From Bacteroidaceae bacterium (GTDB taxonomy: Bacteria; Bacteroidota; Bacteroidia; Bacteroidales; Bacteroidaceae): a DNA stretch of 46,227 bases. This document shows, in pieces, positions 14,404 to 23,234 of the stretch. Location: the NCBI GenBank assembly GCA_017516885.1, contig JAFXAR010000041.1, positions 1-46,227 of the forward strand, in the 5' to 3' direction. Position 1 is the first letter of the stretch. The number at the start of each line of letters is the position of its first letter. The translations under genes and the position numbers were made by a program. The notes under the pieces are model-generated. The model was given only the letters and a program-made list of their open reading frames with translations. It did not search any database and was not told the DNA's origin.

Positions 14404-15735
14404 ATGAAAAGATTATCTATAATGATTATTGCAGGATGCCTATCCTTTACTACTGTACAGGCACAGGTTATGACACTAGACGAATGCATGGCCTACGCCG
14501 TTGAACACTCTGTTTCAGTAGGCAAGCAGAAGAATGCCCTTGACAATGCCAAAATGAATTACAGGCAGTCAGTAGCAGCACTGTTCCCTTCTGTTTCGGC
14601 AAACATATCGGCATCAACAAATTTCGGCCGTTCTATCAACCCCGAAACAAACAACTACACAACAATATCCACATTCGGCAACTCCTACAGCCTTTCGGCA
14701 TCTATGCCTCTTTTTGCAGGACTTCGCTATGTGAACAGCATACGCGCTGCAAAGGTTGCGCGTGAGCGCGGATACAGCGACCTTCAAATAGCACGAGACA
14801 AAGTGGCTATGGATGTAATGAAGGCATACACCGATGTCATATATTACAAAGAGGCTGTGACTATTGCCGGGGAGCAGCTCTCGGAATCCCGCAAAAGGTT
14901 TCATCAGGCACAGAAACTCTATGAACTTGGGCGAAAAAGCGCAGCTGAGGTTGCCGAGGTTGCATCGCAGGAGGCTAACTATGATTATCTCTTTACCGAG
15001 CAGCAGAACAATCTTGCCATGGCGTGGATTGCCCTGCGCGAGACAATGAACATGCCCTATGATACTGAATTTGATGTTGCCGGAGAGAGTTTCACCGTAA
15101 CAGCCGCAGACGAAGCCCCGGTGCAGAAAGTTGTTGAACAAGCCCTTTTGTGCAACGCCCAGGTACTCTCGTCGGAACTTGCCGTAAAAGAGTACAAGCT
15201 GCACTATGCGCGTGCAAAAGGCGCCTGGTTTCCCACAATAAGCCTGTCAGCGGGTATAAATACTAACTACTATACCAATTTAAACGGCAAGCAGTCATAC
15301 CCCTCCTTTGCATCACAGTTCAAGAACAACTGCGGTGAATACATTGGTGTTTCAATGTCGCTTCCTATATTCAGCAATCTAAGCCGCAAGGCATCGGTGC
15401 GCTCTTCGCGCAATGCATTGCGCAATGCCGAGCTTGAGCTGTTGGCTGTGCGCAGCTCAGTAGAGAACGAGGTTGTGCAGGCGTGCCGCCGCATGAACGG
15501 ATACGGAAAGCTCTACAACCAGGCTGTGAAGAAGGTTGAGGCTTCGCAGCTGGCATACGATGGCATTGCCGCCAAATTTGACAAAGGCCTTGTAACTGCC
15601 ATTGAACTGCAGAGTGCAGCAACAACACTGTTGCAGGCAAAGTCCGACCGCCTGCACTCACAACTGCAGTATATGATTGAAAAACGGATGGTAGACTATT
15701 ACAGTGGCATTCCGCTTATAATTACAAATAAATAA
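14404..15735 (+). CDS. TolC-family outer-membrane efflux channel
   Basis: 443 residues with a signal peptide (residues 1-21, ending TTVQAQ). Two repeated OEP domains follow with long coiled-coil helices rich in Ala, Gln and Arg and the usual Asn/Ser beta-barrel strands (SASTNFGRSINPETNNY; GINTNYYTNLNG). It forms the trimeric channel in the outer membrane through which the adaptor and ABC pump downstream export substrate. An in-frame ATG upstream (14353) lies inside the sigma-54 promoter, so the ATG at 14404, which begins the signal peptide, is chosen. First gene of a six-gene operon; the adaptor follows after ten bases. Confidence 0.93.
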   Translation: MKRLSIMIIAGCLSFTTVQAQVMTLDECMAYAVEHSVSVGKQKNALDNAKMNYRQSVAALFPSVSANISASTNFGRSINPETNNYTTISTFGNSYSLSASMPLFAGLRYVNSIRAAKVARERGYSDLQIARDKVAMDVMKAYTDVIYYKEAVTIAGEQLSESRKRFHQAQKLYELGRKSAAEVAEVASQEANYDYLFTEQQNNLAMAWIALRETMNMPYDTEFDVAGESFTVTAADEAPVQKVVEQALLCNAQVLSSELAVKEYKLHYARAKGAWFPTISLSAGINTNYYTNLNGKQSYPSFASQFKNNCGEYIGVSMSLPIFSNLSRKASVRSSRNALRNAELELLAVRSSVENEVVQACRRMNGYGKLYNQAVKKVEASQLAYDGIAAKFDKGLVTAIELQSAATTLLQAKSDRLHSQLQYMIEKRMVDYYSGIPLIITNK

Positions 15736-15745
15736 ACAAAATGCT

Positions 15746-17014
15746 ATGGATATAAAATTAGAAAAGAAAAACGGATGGCGTGCCCTGTTCAGCAAGAAAA
15801 GCCTGCCTTATCTGGGTGGAGCACTTGTAACCGTGCTTGTTGTATGGCTTCTTATGAAAGAGAACACCACGACACTGCGTGTAAACATGGCCACCGTTAC
15901 GGTATCAAGTGTTGAAGAGGGCGAGTTCAATGATTATGTAAGCCTGAGCGGAACAGTACAGCCAATGACAACAATGCAGCTCTCCCCGCTTGAGAGCGGG
16001 GTGGTTGAGCGCATAGTTGCCGATGAGGGCACTTCAGTAAAAACCGGGGATGTAATACTTGAACTGTCGAACAAGCAGCTGTCCATGCAGATTCTGCAAT
16101 CGGAAGCCGACCTCGCCGAAAAGCAGAACATCCTGCGCAACACTCTTATATCAATGGAACAGGAACGCCTTTCGCTCCGTCAGGAGATGCTCCAGCTCGA
16201 CCTTGAAGTCACACGCAAGCAGCGCGCCCATGAACAGAACAAAGAACTTTTTAACGAGAAGCTTATTGCCCGCGAAGTATATTTGCAGTCGAAAGAGGAT
16301 TATGAACTTGCACTGAACCGGCGCTCACTTGTACGCGAACGCCAGCGTCAAGACTCGCTCTACCGTACAGTGCAGGTGGCGCAGCTTGACGAGAACCTTC
16401 GTTCAATGCAGCTCAACATGCAGCTTATACGCGAGCGTGTTGATAACCTCAAGGTGAAAGCACCCATAGATGGAGAGCTTGGCATGCTCAGCGCTGTCCT
16501 TGGACAGACACTCTCGCAGGGCAGCGCAATAGGACAGATAAACGACCTTTCGGCCTACAAGGTAACCGCCATGGTTGACGAGCATTACATTGACCGTATT
16601 GTTACCGGTCTTACGGCATCCTTTATGCGCCAGGATAACAGTTATGGAATGATTATAAGAAAAGTGTATCCCGAGGTGCGCGAGGGCAAGTTCAGGGTAG
16701 ACCTCACCTTCAACAGTGAACTGCCCGACAATATACGCACCGGACAGACATATAACCTGAACCTGCAGCTGGGACAGCCTGTTGAGGCGGTTTACATTCC
16801 CCGCGGGGCATTTTTCCAAAAAACCGGCGGCCGCTGGATTTATGTGCTCGACGAAAGCGGAGAAAAGGCCTACAGGCGCGAAATACGCATAGGACGGCAG
16901 AATCCAAGATTCTACGAGGTTCTTGAAGGTCTCTCCAAGGGCGAGAAGGTTATAACATCGTCATACGACAATTTTGGTGACAATGAAGTGCTTATTTTAA
17001 AAACGGAAAACTGA
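15746..17014 (+). CDS. HlyD/MacA-type periplasmic adaptor
   Basis: 422 residues. One membrane anchor at about 22-39, then a lipoyl-like half (SPLESGVVERIVADEGTSVKTGD, quoted in part: SGVVERIVADEGTSVKTGD), a long coiled-coil hairpin at about 112-225 rich in Gln, Glu and Arg, the second lipoyl half (LKVKAPIDGELGML), and beta-barrel and membrane-proximal domains. It bridges the ABC permease and TolC. The last codons come from the intergenic repeat that follows: the coding end AAAACGGAAAACTGA is itself repeat sequence, so the C-terminal KTEN was probably created when the repeat arrived. Confidence 0.92.
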   Translation: MDIKLEKKNGWRALFSKKSLPYLGGALVTVLVVWLLMKENTTTLRVNMATVTVSSVEEGEFNDYVSLSGTVQPMTTMQLSPLESGVVERIVADEGTSVKTGDVILELSNKQLSMQILQSEADLAEKQNILRNTLISMEQERLSLRQEMLQLDLEVTRKQRAHEQNKELFNEKLIAREVYLQSKEDYELALNRRSLVRERQRQDSLYRTVQVAQLDENLRSMQLNMQLIRERVDNLKVKAPIDGELGMLSAVLGQTLSQGSAIGQINDLSAYKVTAMVDEHYIDRIVTGLTASFMRQDNSYGMIIRKVYPEVREGKFRVDLTFNSELPDNIRTGQTYNLNLQLGQPVEAVYIPRGAFFQKTGGRWIYVLDESGEKAYRREIRIGRQNPRFYEVLEGLSKGEKVITSSYDNFGDNEVLILKTEN

Positions 17015-17178
17015 AAACTGAAAGCGGAAAGCGGAAAGCGGAGCCGGAGGCGAAGTTTAGACAGCGCTGGCAGCAATTAGTCGCACGAAGCACAGACGCA
17101 GTTTGTGCCGTGCGGGTTGCGATTAGACAGCGCTGGCAAAGGTGAAAACGGAAAGGTGAAAACGGAAAACGGAAAACT
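17000..17178. repeat. Intergenic repeat, one long unit (relative of 32168-32631)
   Basis: The block starts inside the end of the adaptor gene with GGAAAAC/TGAAAAC heptamers, has one long unit beginning GAAGTTTAGACAGCGCTGGC at 17052, and ends with more GGAAAAC heptamers. It includes an imperfect hairpin at 17082-17114 (CGCAC/GTGCG outside, GCACA/TGTGC inside) and a second GACAGCGCTGGC copy at 17126-17137. About 70 bases are nearly identical to the first unit of the array 15 kb away. It contains the palindrome CAGCGCTG. It is not coding: frames through it shift and have no family resemblance. Confidence 0.85.
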
Positions 17179-17311
17179 ACGATGCCTCCAAAGGCAAATA
17201 TCTCAATGTGGTTAAGAGATTCCTAGTTTCACTCAGGATGAACTGGACAATATTTATACGTTACTTACAACAATTACAAGGCTGCGAACGATAATCCTGT
17301 CAAAGCAATAA
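17178..17311 (+). pseudogene. Possible frameshifted remnant of a MarR-type regulator C-terminus
   Basis: One frame from 17178 reads YDASKGKYLNVVKRF, and another from 17228 reads FTQDELDNIYTLLTTITRL before a stop at 17309. Joined by a frameshift near 17220-17228 these resemble the last helices of MarR-family regulators (an acidic 'EEL..lY.LL' helix). No DNA-binding part remains; the repeat block abuts it directly on the left. Short, so chance is possible. Confidence 0.3.
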
Positions 17312-17350
17312 ACAAATGATAATTAAATAAATAACTTAAAAAATACAATT

Positions 17351-18031
17351 ATGCTTAAAGTAGAAAATTTGAAGAAAAGCTTCTTCACAGAAGAGATTGA
17401 GACCATTGCTCTTAACGGTGTTTCATTTGAGGTAAAGGAAGGTGAGTTTGTTGCTGTCATGGGCCCATCGGGCTGCGGCAAGTCAACCCTTCTGAACATT
17501 CTTGGCCTGCTTGACAACCCCACAAACGGCAAATACACCCTGCTTGGCAAGGAGGTTGGCGGACTGCGCGAAAAGGAACGCACTCAGTTCAGGAAGGGCA
17601 ATTTGGGCTTCGTATTCCAGTCGTTCAATCTCATTGACGAGATGACTGTATTTGAAAATGTGGAGCTGCCGCTCGTATATATGGGAGTAAAGGCCTCGGA
17701 GCGCAAGCAGCGTGTAAACAGCATTCTCGAGCGAATGAATATATCGCACCGCGCAGGACATTTTCCCCAGCAGCTCTCAGGAGGCCAGCAGCAGCGCGTG
17801 GCAATAGCGCGCGCAGTTGTCTCAAGTCCAAAGCTTGTGCTTGCCGATGAGCCAACAGGCAACCTTGATTCAAAGAACGGCCAGGAGGTTATGCATCTTC
17901 TTCAGGAACTGAACCGCGAAGGAACAACTATTATCATGGTCACCCACTCGCAGCACGATGCTCAGTATGCTTCGCGCACTATATGCCTCTTTGACGGACA
18001 GATTGTGACTGATGTTGCAAACAAACTCTAA
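17351..18031 (+). CDS. ABC transporter ATPase (MacB/LolD type)
   Basis: 226 residues. Walker [10 protein letters not shown] (about 38-46), Q-loop [11 protein letters not shown], signature LSGGQQQR (about 141-148), Walker [14 protein letters not shown], and the switch His in MVTHSQH are all intact. The LSGGQQQR signature and 226-residue length are typical of ATPases that pair with MacB/FtsX-type permeases. It powers the tripartite system with the following permease, the adaptor and TolC. The start at 17351 is supported by the conserved [11 protein letters not shown] opening. Confidence 0.96.
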   Translation: MLKVENLKKSFFTEEIETIALNGVSFEVKEGEFVAVMGPSGCGKSTLLNILGLLDNPTNGKYTLLGKEVGGLREKERTQFRKGNLGFVFQSFNLIDEMTVFENVELPLVYMGVKASERKQRVNSILERMNISHRAGHFPQQLSGGQQQRVAIARAVVSSPKLVLADEPTGNLDSKNGQEVMHLLQELNREGTTIIMVTHSQHDAQYASRTICLFDGQIVTDVANKL

Positions 18032-18178
18032 AGAGAGCCCCGGCCCTCTCCGGCAGGGAGGGTGAACAACTGCATTGCAATGTCGGGCGTATGCAATACA
18101 CCTTTTGCTTTCATGGCGTGCCGCAAACGAGAATCCTGCAGAAATGATAAAAACCGGAAACTAATAACATTTAGAACA

Positions 18179-20548
18179 ATGAAAACAGCATTAAACAATT
18201 TTATAACAACGCTCAAGCGGTACAAGATTGCATCGCTGCTTAATATTGCCGGACTGGCGCTGGCATTTACAGCCTTCTACATAATAATGGCACAGGTGCA
18301 CTACTCCATGACCTTTAACAGCTCGATAAAGGATAGTGAGCGCATTTATATGCTTTCGCCCTATTCCGAAATCTTTGGAGGATGGGAGGAGAGCGTTCCC
18401 AACCCTATATGCTACGACACGGCCGAAGAATTGCCGTTCGTGGAGGCAATAGCTTCAATGACCAGCTATACTGCTGAAGGCTCTGTATGGATAAACAGGG
18501 AAGGCGGCAGCGAAAGAATCGCATGTAACATGGTAAATTGCAACAGTCCGCTCCTTGATGTATTCTCTTTTGACATTATCGCAGGAAACAGGGAGGACTT
18601 CAAGCAGGAAGATGCTGTTGCAGTATCGGAAAGCGCCGCTAATGCAATGGGCATCACAGTGGGTTCCATTGTAAATCTGGCCGATGAGAATCTTAACCCG
18701 GGAACACCGCTTACCGTAGTTGCTATATTCAAGGATTTCGAGAAGAATACTATATTGTCGGACAAGCAAATGTTCCGCAACGATAACCGAAAGAACGGCA
18801 TGGACAACCAAAACTGGAACTATTCCGTATTTGTTAAGCTTAAAGATGGGGCCGACCCAAATGACTACGCTGCCCTTTGGAGCAAGAAATTCCGTGAATT
18901 CGGAGAGCAGCTCTATGCCGAATATGTTGCTGCAACCGGAAATGAGATAAGCAATGAGGAAAAGGCGAAAGCGCTTGAGATGACCATTAAATTAGTTCCA
19001 ATGGATGATTTCTATTTCAACACCGAATATGAGGACTACCCCAGCGGTTCATGGAGCACCACGGTAACAATGCTTGCAATTGCGTTTGTGATAGTAATTG
19101 TAGCATTCATAAATTTCATAAATTTCTTTATGGCCCTTATACCGGTAAGAATACGCACAGTGAATATCTGCAAGGTATTTGGTGCAGGCAAGTGGACAAT
19201 GCGCATGAATTTTCTGTTAGAGGCTGTGGGGCTCGTTGTGGTGGCTTTGGTTACTGCGCTTTGCATTGTACACGCCATTGACGGCAGCTTCGTAAACGAA
19301 TACATTACTGGTTCGCTTGCCATTGCAGACAATATTGCCACAATAAGTTTTGTACTTGCCGCAGCCATTGTCATGGCCTTGGGAGCAGCCATCTATCCTG
19401 CTTTATACATAACAAGGTTCAACGCATCAATGGCTGTAAGAAGCGGCTTTGCATCATCCAAAGCTGGGCGCGCATTGCGCTCCTTACTTGTATCGTTGCA
19501 GTTCATTGCCTCTATGATTCTGATGATTATAGCGCTTGTATTCTCCATTCAGTACCGCTACATGGTGCGTTACGATATTGGCATAGAACGCGAGAACCTG
19601 TTGGCAGTTGAAGCGCCTGACCTGTCAGGCAAAAGCAATATATTCATTGAAGAGCTTGAGAAGATTCCAGGGATTTCAGGTGTTGCCTCGGCTAACAATT
19701 CCCTCTTCGGGCACTCCCATAGCGAGCAGTCAAGAGCTATCAAAAACAGAATGGTTGCAATAAATCTGTGGAGTGTAAGCCACAATGCGCCCGAGGTTCT
19801 TGGCATTCCCATATTGGCAGGAGAGGGATTTACAGAAGGTAAAGATGGCTTTATCATTACAGACTACACTTCAAAGGCTACAGGGCTTGGAATAGGGGAC
19901 AAATGGGACGATGTGGAAATTACAGGCATAATTCCGCATATAAATTTCATGGGTGCAAACTCTCCCAAAATAAACACCATGCTCTATTCTGGACAACTAT
20001 ACGCCCATGGAATATTTTATGTGCGCCTGAACAGAGGAACAGACATTGAGGCTATGTCAAAAGAGATAAAGGCCGCTGCCAAGAGAGTTGAGCCAAATGC
20101 AAGCGAACCTGATATTGAGTTTGCCGACAGTGCCATTGCCAAGGTCTATGGCGATACAAAAAAACAGACAGTTGTTATCTCTTTCTTTGCCCTTATAGCC
20201 GTGGCAATTTCACTGATGGGCGTGTTCGGCATCGTGCTCTTTGAGACACAGCACCGCCGCCGCGAGATTGCCGTGCGCAAGGTCTACGGTGCAACATCGG
20301 GCAGTGTTGTGGCTATGTTCAACCGCCGTTACGCAGCTATTGTGACAGCGTGCTTTGCCATAGCTGCACCAATTGCCTGGATTATTGCCGGCAACTGGCT
20401 TGAGCAGTTTGCAAACCGCATTGAACTCTCATTGTGGCTGCCGCTGGCAGTGCTTGCAATAGTGGCATTGCTGACAGCATTGTTAGTTACATTGCGCTCG
20501 TGGAAGGCCGCGACGGAAAACCCGGCCGACGTGGTCAAGTCAATTTAG
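18179..20548 (+). CDS. MacB/FtsX-type ABC permease
   Basis: 789 residues. The first helix (about 20-38) is followed by a large periplasmic MacB-like core domain, a group of three helices at about 290-410, a second periplasmic domain, and a last FtsX group of three helices after about 670 (SFFALIAVAISLMGVFGIVLF, quoted in part: ALIAVAISLMGVFGIVLF), with the coupling motif RRREIAVRKVYGA. This doubled, approximately 800-residue form is common in Bacteroidetes. It works with the ATPase upstream as a mechanotransmission pump passing substrate from the periplasm to TolC. An upstream extension to 18062 is rejected since the family start MKTALNNFITTLKRYK is at 18179. Confidence 0.92.
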   Translation: MKTALNNFITTLKRYKIASLLNIAGLALAFTAFYIIMAQVHYSMTFNSSIKDSERIYMLSPYSEIFGGWEESVPNPICYDTAEELPFVEAIASMTSYTAEGSVWINREGGSERIACNMVNCNSPLLDVFSFDIIAGNREDFKQEDAVAVSESAANAMGITVGSIVNLADENLNPGTPLTVVAIFKDFEKNTILSDKQMFRNDNRKNGMDNQNWNYSVFVKLKDGADPNDYAALWSKKFREFGEQLYAEYVAATGNEISNEEKAKALEMTIKLVPMDDFYFNTEYEDYPSGSWSTTVTMLAIAFVIVIVAFINFINFFMALIPVRIRTVNICKVFGAGKWTMRMNFLLEAVGLVVVALVTALCIVHAIDGSFVNEYITGSLAIADNIATISFVLAAAIVMALGAAIYPALYITRFNASMAVRSGFASSKAGRALRSLLVSLQFIASMILMIIALVFSIQYRYMVRYDIGIERENLLAVEAPDLSGKSNIFIEELEKIPGISGVASANNSLFGHSHSEQSRAIKNRMVAINLWSVSHNAPEVLGIPILAGEGFTEGKDGFIITDYTSKATGLGIGDKWDDVEITGIIPHINFMGANSPKINTMLYSGQLYAHGIFYVRLNRGTDIEAMSKEIKAAAKRVEPNASEPDIEFADSAIAKVYGDTKKQTVVISFFALIAVAISLMGVFGIVLFETQHRRREIAVRKVYGATSGSVVAMFNRRYAAIVTACFAIAAPIAWIIAGNWLEQFANRIELSLWLPLAVLAIVALLTALLVTLRSWKAATENPADVVKSI

Positions 20549-20568
20549 AAGTTGACAACTTCTAAATT
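20542..20568. promoter_or_regulatory. 27-bp perfect palindrome between permease and regulator
   Basis: AATTTAGAAGTTG (20542-20554) and its exact complement (20556-20568) flank a single A. The permease stop codon TAG (20546-20548) lies in the left arm. As RNA it would be a 13-bp hairpin with almost no loop, so it may be a DNA site or a processing signal separating pump and regulator genes. The half-site TTAGAAGTTG also occurs at 7391-7400. Confidence 0.5.
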
Positions 20569-20595
20569 TCTAAAAATTATTATTAACTTCGCACT

Positions 20596-21933
20596 ATGGC
20601 AAAAAGAGGTGTATTACTTATTGTTGATGACAACAAGAACATTCTATCGGCAGTGAAACTGCTTGCCGACGGATATTTCACAAAGGTGGTGACATTGTCC
20701 TCGCCAACGACACTCATTGCTGCAATTGCGGCCGAAAAGCCCGATGTCCTGCTGCTTGACATGAACTTCAATGCAGGAATAAACAGCGGCAACGAAGGCA
20801 TATACTGGCTAAGAGAGAGCATATCCAAATTTCCCGGGCTTAAGGTTGTGCTCTTTACCGCATACGCTGACATTGACCTTGCAGTGAAAGCAATGAAACA
20901 CGGAGCATTTGACTTTGTTGTAAAGCCCTGGAATAACGACAAGCTTATTGAGACACTGACAAACGCACTTGAAAGTTCAAAAGAGAAGGGAAAGAAGAGT
21001 GCATTGCCGGCGCGCAAGGAAATGCCGATGTTTTGGGGTTCAAGTGCCGAAATGGCACATATACGCACTGTTGTTGAGCGTGTAGCGGCAACAGATGCCA
21101 ATATACTTATAACCGGAGAGAATGGAACGGGAAAAGAGCTTCTTGCCCGCGAGATTCACCGTCTTTCAGCACGAAGCAGCAAGCCTATGGCAGCTCTTGA
21201 CATGGGCGCAATTCCTGAACAGCTTTTTGAAAGCGAGCTTTTTGGTCACAAGAAAGGTGCTTTTACCGATGCATACAGCGACCGCGACGGAAAAATGGTT
21301 GCAGCAAACGGCTCTACCCTCTTCATGGACGAGATTGGCAACCTTCCACTGCACCTTCAGGCAAAAATGCTCGCAGCGCTGCAAAACCGCACGGTTACTC
21401 CATTGGGAGGCAATATCTCTCAGGCAATAGACATACGGCTTGTGGCAGCAACCAACCGCAACCTCTTTGCGATGGCCGAAAACGGCGAGTTCAGGCAAGA
21501 CCTCCTCTTCCGCATAAATACCATTCACATAAACCTCCCGCCGCTAAGGAAACGCGCTGTGGATATTGTTCCGCTTGCCGGCATATTTCTTAAGCACTAC
21601 TGCGAGAAGTACGGCAAACAGCCAATAAGCATCTCCCAGAATGCTGCTGCAAGGCTCACTGCACACACTTTCGAGGGGAATATTCGTGAACTTCAGAATA
21701 TCATGGAAAAGGCGGTCATCATGTGCGATGGCAATGAGATTCAGCCGGAACATCTCCAGCTTTATGTTCCCAAAGGAAGCGTACAAAGCACAGCCTCAAC
21801 ACTTGAAGAGATGGAACGGGAGGCTATTGCAAATGCAATAGAATCATGCGGAGGCAACCTTTCTATGGTAGCTCAGAGATTAGGGATAACCCGGCAGACA
21901 TTGTACAACAAGATAAAGCGTTACGGATTATGA
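20596..21933 (+). CDS. Sigma-54-dependent response regulator (NtrC family)
   Basis: 445 residues. Receiver domain 1-125 with Asp11/Asp12, phosphoacceptor Asp55 (VLLLDM), Thr88 and Lys110. AAA+ domain about 145-385: Walker A GENGTGKE (174-181), the sigma-54 contact loop GAFTDA (221-226), Walker B TLFMDEIG (241-248) and the arginine-finger region (FRQDLLFRI). A Fis-type helix-turn-helix closes the protein (NLSMVAQRLGITRQTLYNKI). It opens promoters bound by sigma-54 RNA polymerase after phosphorylation. Its likely target is the promoter and inverted repeat before tolC, so the operon would be self-activating. The kinase gene overlaps its stop. Confidence 0.96.
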   Translation: MAKRGVLLIVDDNKNILSAVKLLADGYFTKVVTLSSPTTLIAAIAAEKPDVLLLDMNFNAGINSGNEGIYWLRESISKFPGLKVVLFTAYADIDLAVKAMKHGAFDFVVKPWNNDKLIETLTNALESSKEKGKKSALPARKEMPMFWGSSAEMAHIRTVVERVAATDANILITGENGTGKELLAREIHRLSARSSKPMAALDMGAIPEQLFESELFGHKKGAFTDAYSDRDGKMVAANGSTLFMDEIGNLPLHLQAKMLAALQNRTVTPLGGNISQAIDIRLVAATNRNLFAMAENGEFRQDLLFRINTIHINLPPLRKRAVDIVPLAGIFLKHYCEKYGKQPISISQNAAARLTAHTFEGNIRELQNIMEKAVIMCDGNEIQPEHLQLYVPKGSVQSTASTLEEMEREAIANAIESCGGNLSMVAQRLGITRQTLYNKIKRYGL

Positions 21934-23234
21934 ACAGACACAAGCTGCCGCTTTTCAGAATATTACTGCTTGTTGCCACGCTTGTGGCAGCAAGCGTGCT
22001 TTTTGGGTGGCTTGTGACACGCGGACTTAACGGATACCTCTTTCCGGCAGCAGTGCTGATTGCTGTTCTTGCATGGAAACTTGTGAATATCTACCGCAGA
22101 ATAGTAAAAAATCTTGACTTTATTTTCAATGCAGTACGAAACGATGATTTCTCATTCCGCTTCATAGACACTCCACGGCGCACCGAAAATGCCGTTGTAA
22201 ACTACTCTCTCAACAGAATAAAAGAGGTGCTTGATGAAGCTAAGGCGAACGCAAAGGAGAAAGAAAAATATTTTGAAACCATTATGGAGTGTGCCAACAT
22301 AGGCATAATCATTCTGCTTGACAACGGCACGGTAATGAAGCACAACAGCAAAGCTCTGGAACTGCTTGGCATTAAAATGCTCAGTCATGCCGACAGGCTG
22401 CGGCCAATATCGCAAAACCTTGCCGACACAATGCTTGCAATATCACCTATGGAGCAGAAAAGCGTATGCTTCACAACAGAGACCGGAGAGATAACACTGC
22501 TGCTGAACTGCTCTCTAATGCAGCATGCCGGACATAATCTGCGCGTAGTCTCCATTGAGAACATAAACCGCGAGCTTGATACTCAGGAAGGCCTTGCATG
22601 GGAGAAGCTTACACGCATACTTACCCATGAGATAATGAATTCGCTTGCACCCGTAACATCAATAAGCAATACGCTCTTGCATAATAAGGAAAATGCCGAA
22701 GTGCTGCAGCAAGGCCTTGAAACAATACACAATACAAGCGACAGGCTTATGCAGTTTGTCGATTCATTCCGCTCGATAACACGCATACCGCCTCCAAACA
22801 AAGCGCCATTTTACCTAACAGACCTATTCAGTGAAGCTGTTTCCCTTATTGATTCAGGAAACACAACGCTGGCATTCTCTGTCACTCCCGAAGATACCAT
22901 GATATATGCCGACAGAATACAGCTTCAGCAAGTTATTGTAAACCTTGTAAAGAATGCCGTTGAGGCCTGCGCATTGCGAGGCGGTGCGCAAAGTATTGAA
23001 CTTAACTCACATATTGCCCCCGATGAAAAGGTGCATATTGAGGTTAGCAACAGCGGCGGTGCAATACCGCCGGATGTAGCAGCAAACATTTTCACCCCAT
23101 TCTTTACCACAAAAAACGACGGTTCAGGAATTGGGCTTGCCGTATCAAAACAGATTATACGCCTGCATGGAGGAACAATAAGCCTTTCACAGAATAACGA
23201 TGAAAAGGTGACTTTCCTGATTATACTTGAATAA
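21930..23234 (+). CDS. Sensor histidine kinase, partner of the sigma-54 regulator
   Basis: 434 residues. The ATG overlaps the regulator's stop codon (ATGA at 21930-21933), which ties the pair together and decides the start. Two membrane helices (about 10-28 and 36-52) with almost nothing between them on the outer side, a short HAMP-like linker, a PAS-like domain (about 115-210), the phosphoacceptor His233 in LTHEIMNSLAP, and the ATPase domain with N-box VNLVKNAVEA and G-box GSGIGLAVSKQI. The tiny external loop suggests it senses something in the membrane or cytoplasm, as the ATPase-type NtrY kinases do. Its stop codon abuts the stop codon of the convergent dehydrogenase gene with no base between. 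Confidence 0.94.
   Translation: MNRHKLPLFRILLLVATLVAASVLFGWLVTRGLNGYLFPAAVLIAVLAWKLVNIYRRIVKNLDFIFNAVRNDDFSFRFIDTPRRTENAVVNYSLNRIKEVLDEAKANAKEKEKYFETIMECANIGIIILLDNGTVMKHNSKALELLGIKMLSHADRLRPISQNLADTMLAISPMEQKSVCFTTETGEITLLLNCSLMQHAGHNLRVVSIENINRELDTQEGLAWEKLTRILTHEIMNSLAPVTSISNTLLHNKENAEVLQQGLETIHNTSDRLMQFVDSFRSITRIPPPNKAPFYLTDLFSEAVSLIDSGNTTLAFSVTPEDTMIYADRIQLQQVIVNLVKNAVEACALRGGAQSIELNSHIAPDEKVHIEVSNSGGAIPPDVAANIFTPFFTTKNDGSGIGLAVSKQIIRLHGGTISLSQNNDEKVTFLIILE

Noticed and set aside
14614-15204. Long antisense frame in tolC
   Set aside because: It lies wholly within a well-recognised gene and has no family features.
18032-18178. Riboswitch or leader RNA before the permease gene
   Set aside because: Only a small CCCTC/GAGGG hairpin is visible, and the start and spacing fit an ordinary operon gap.
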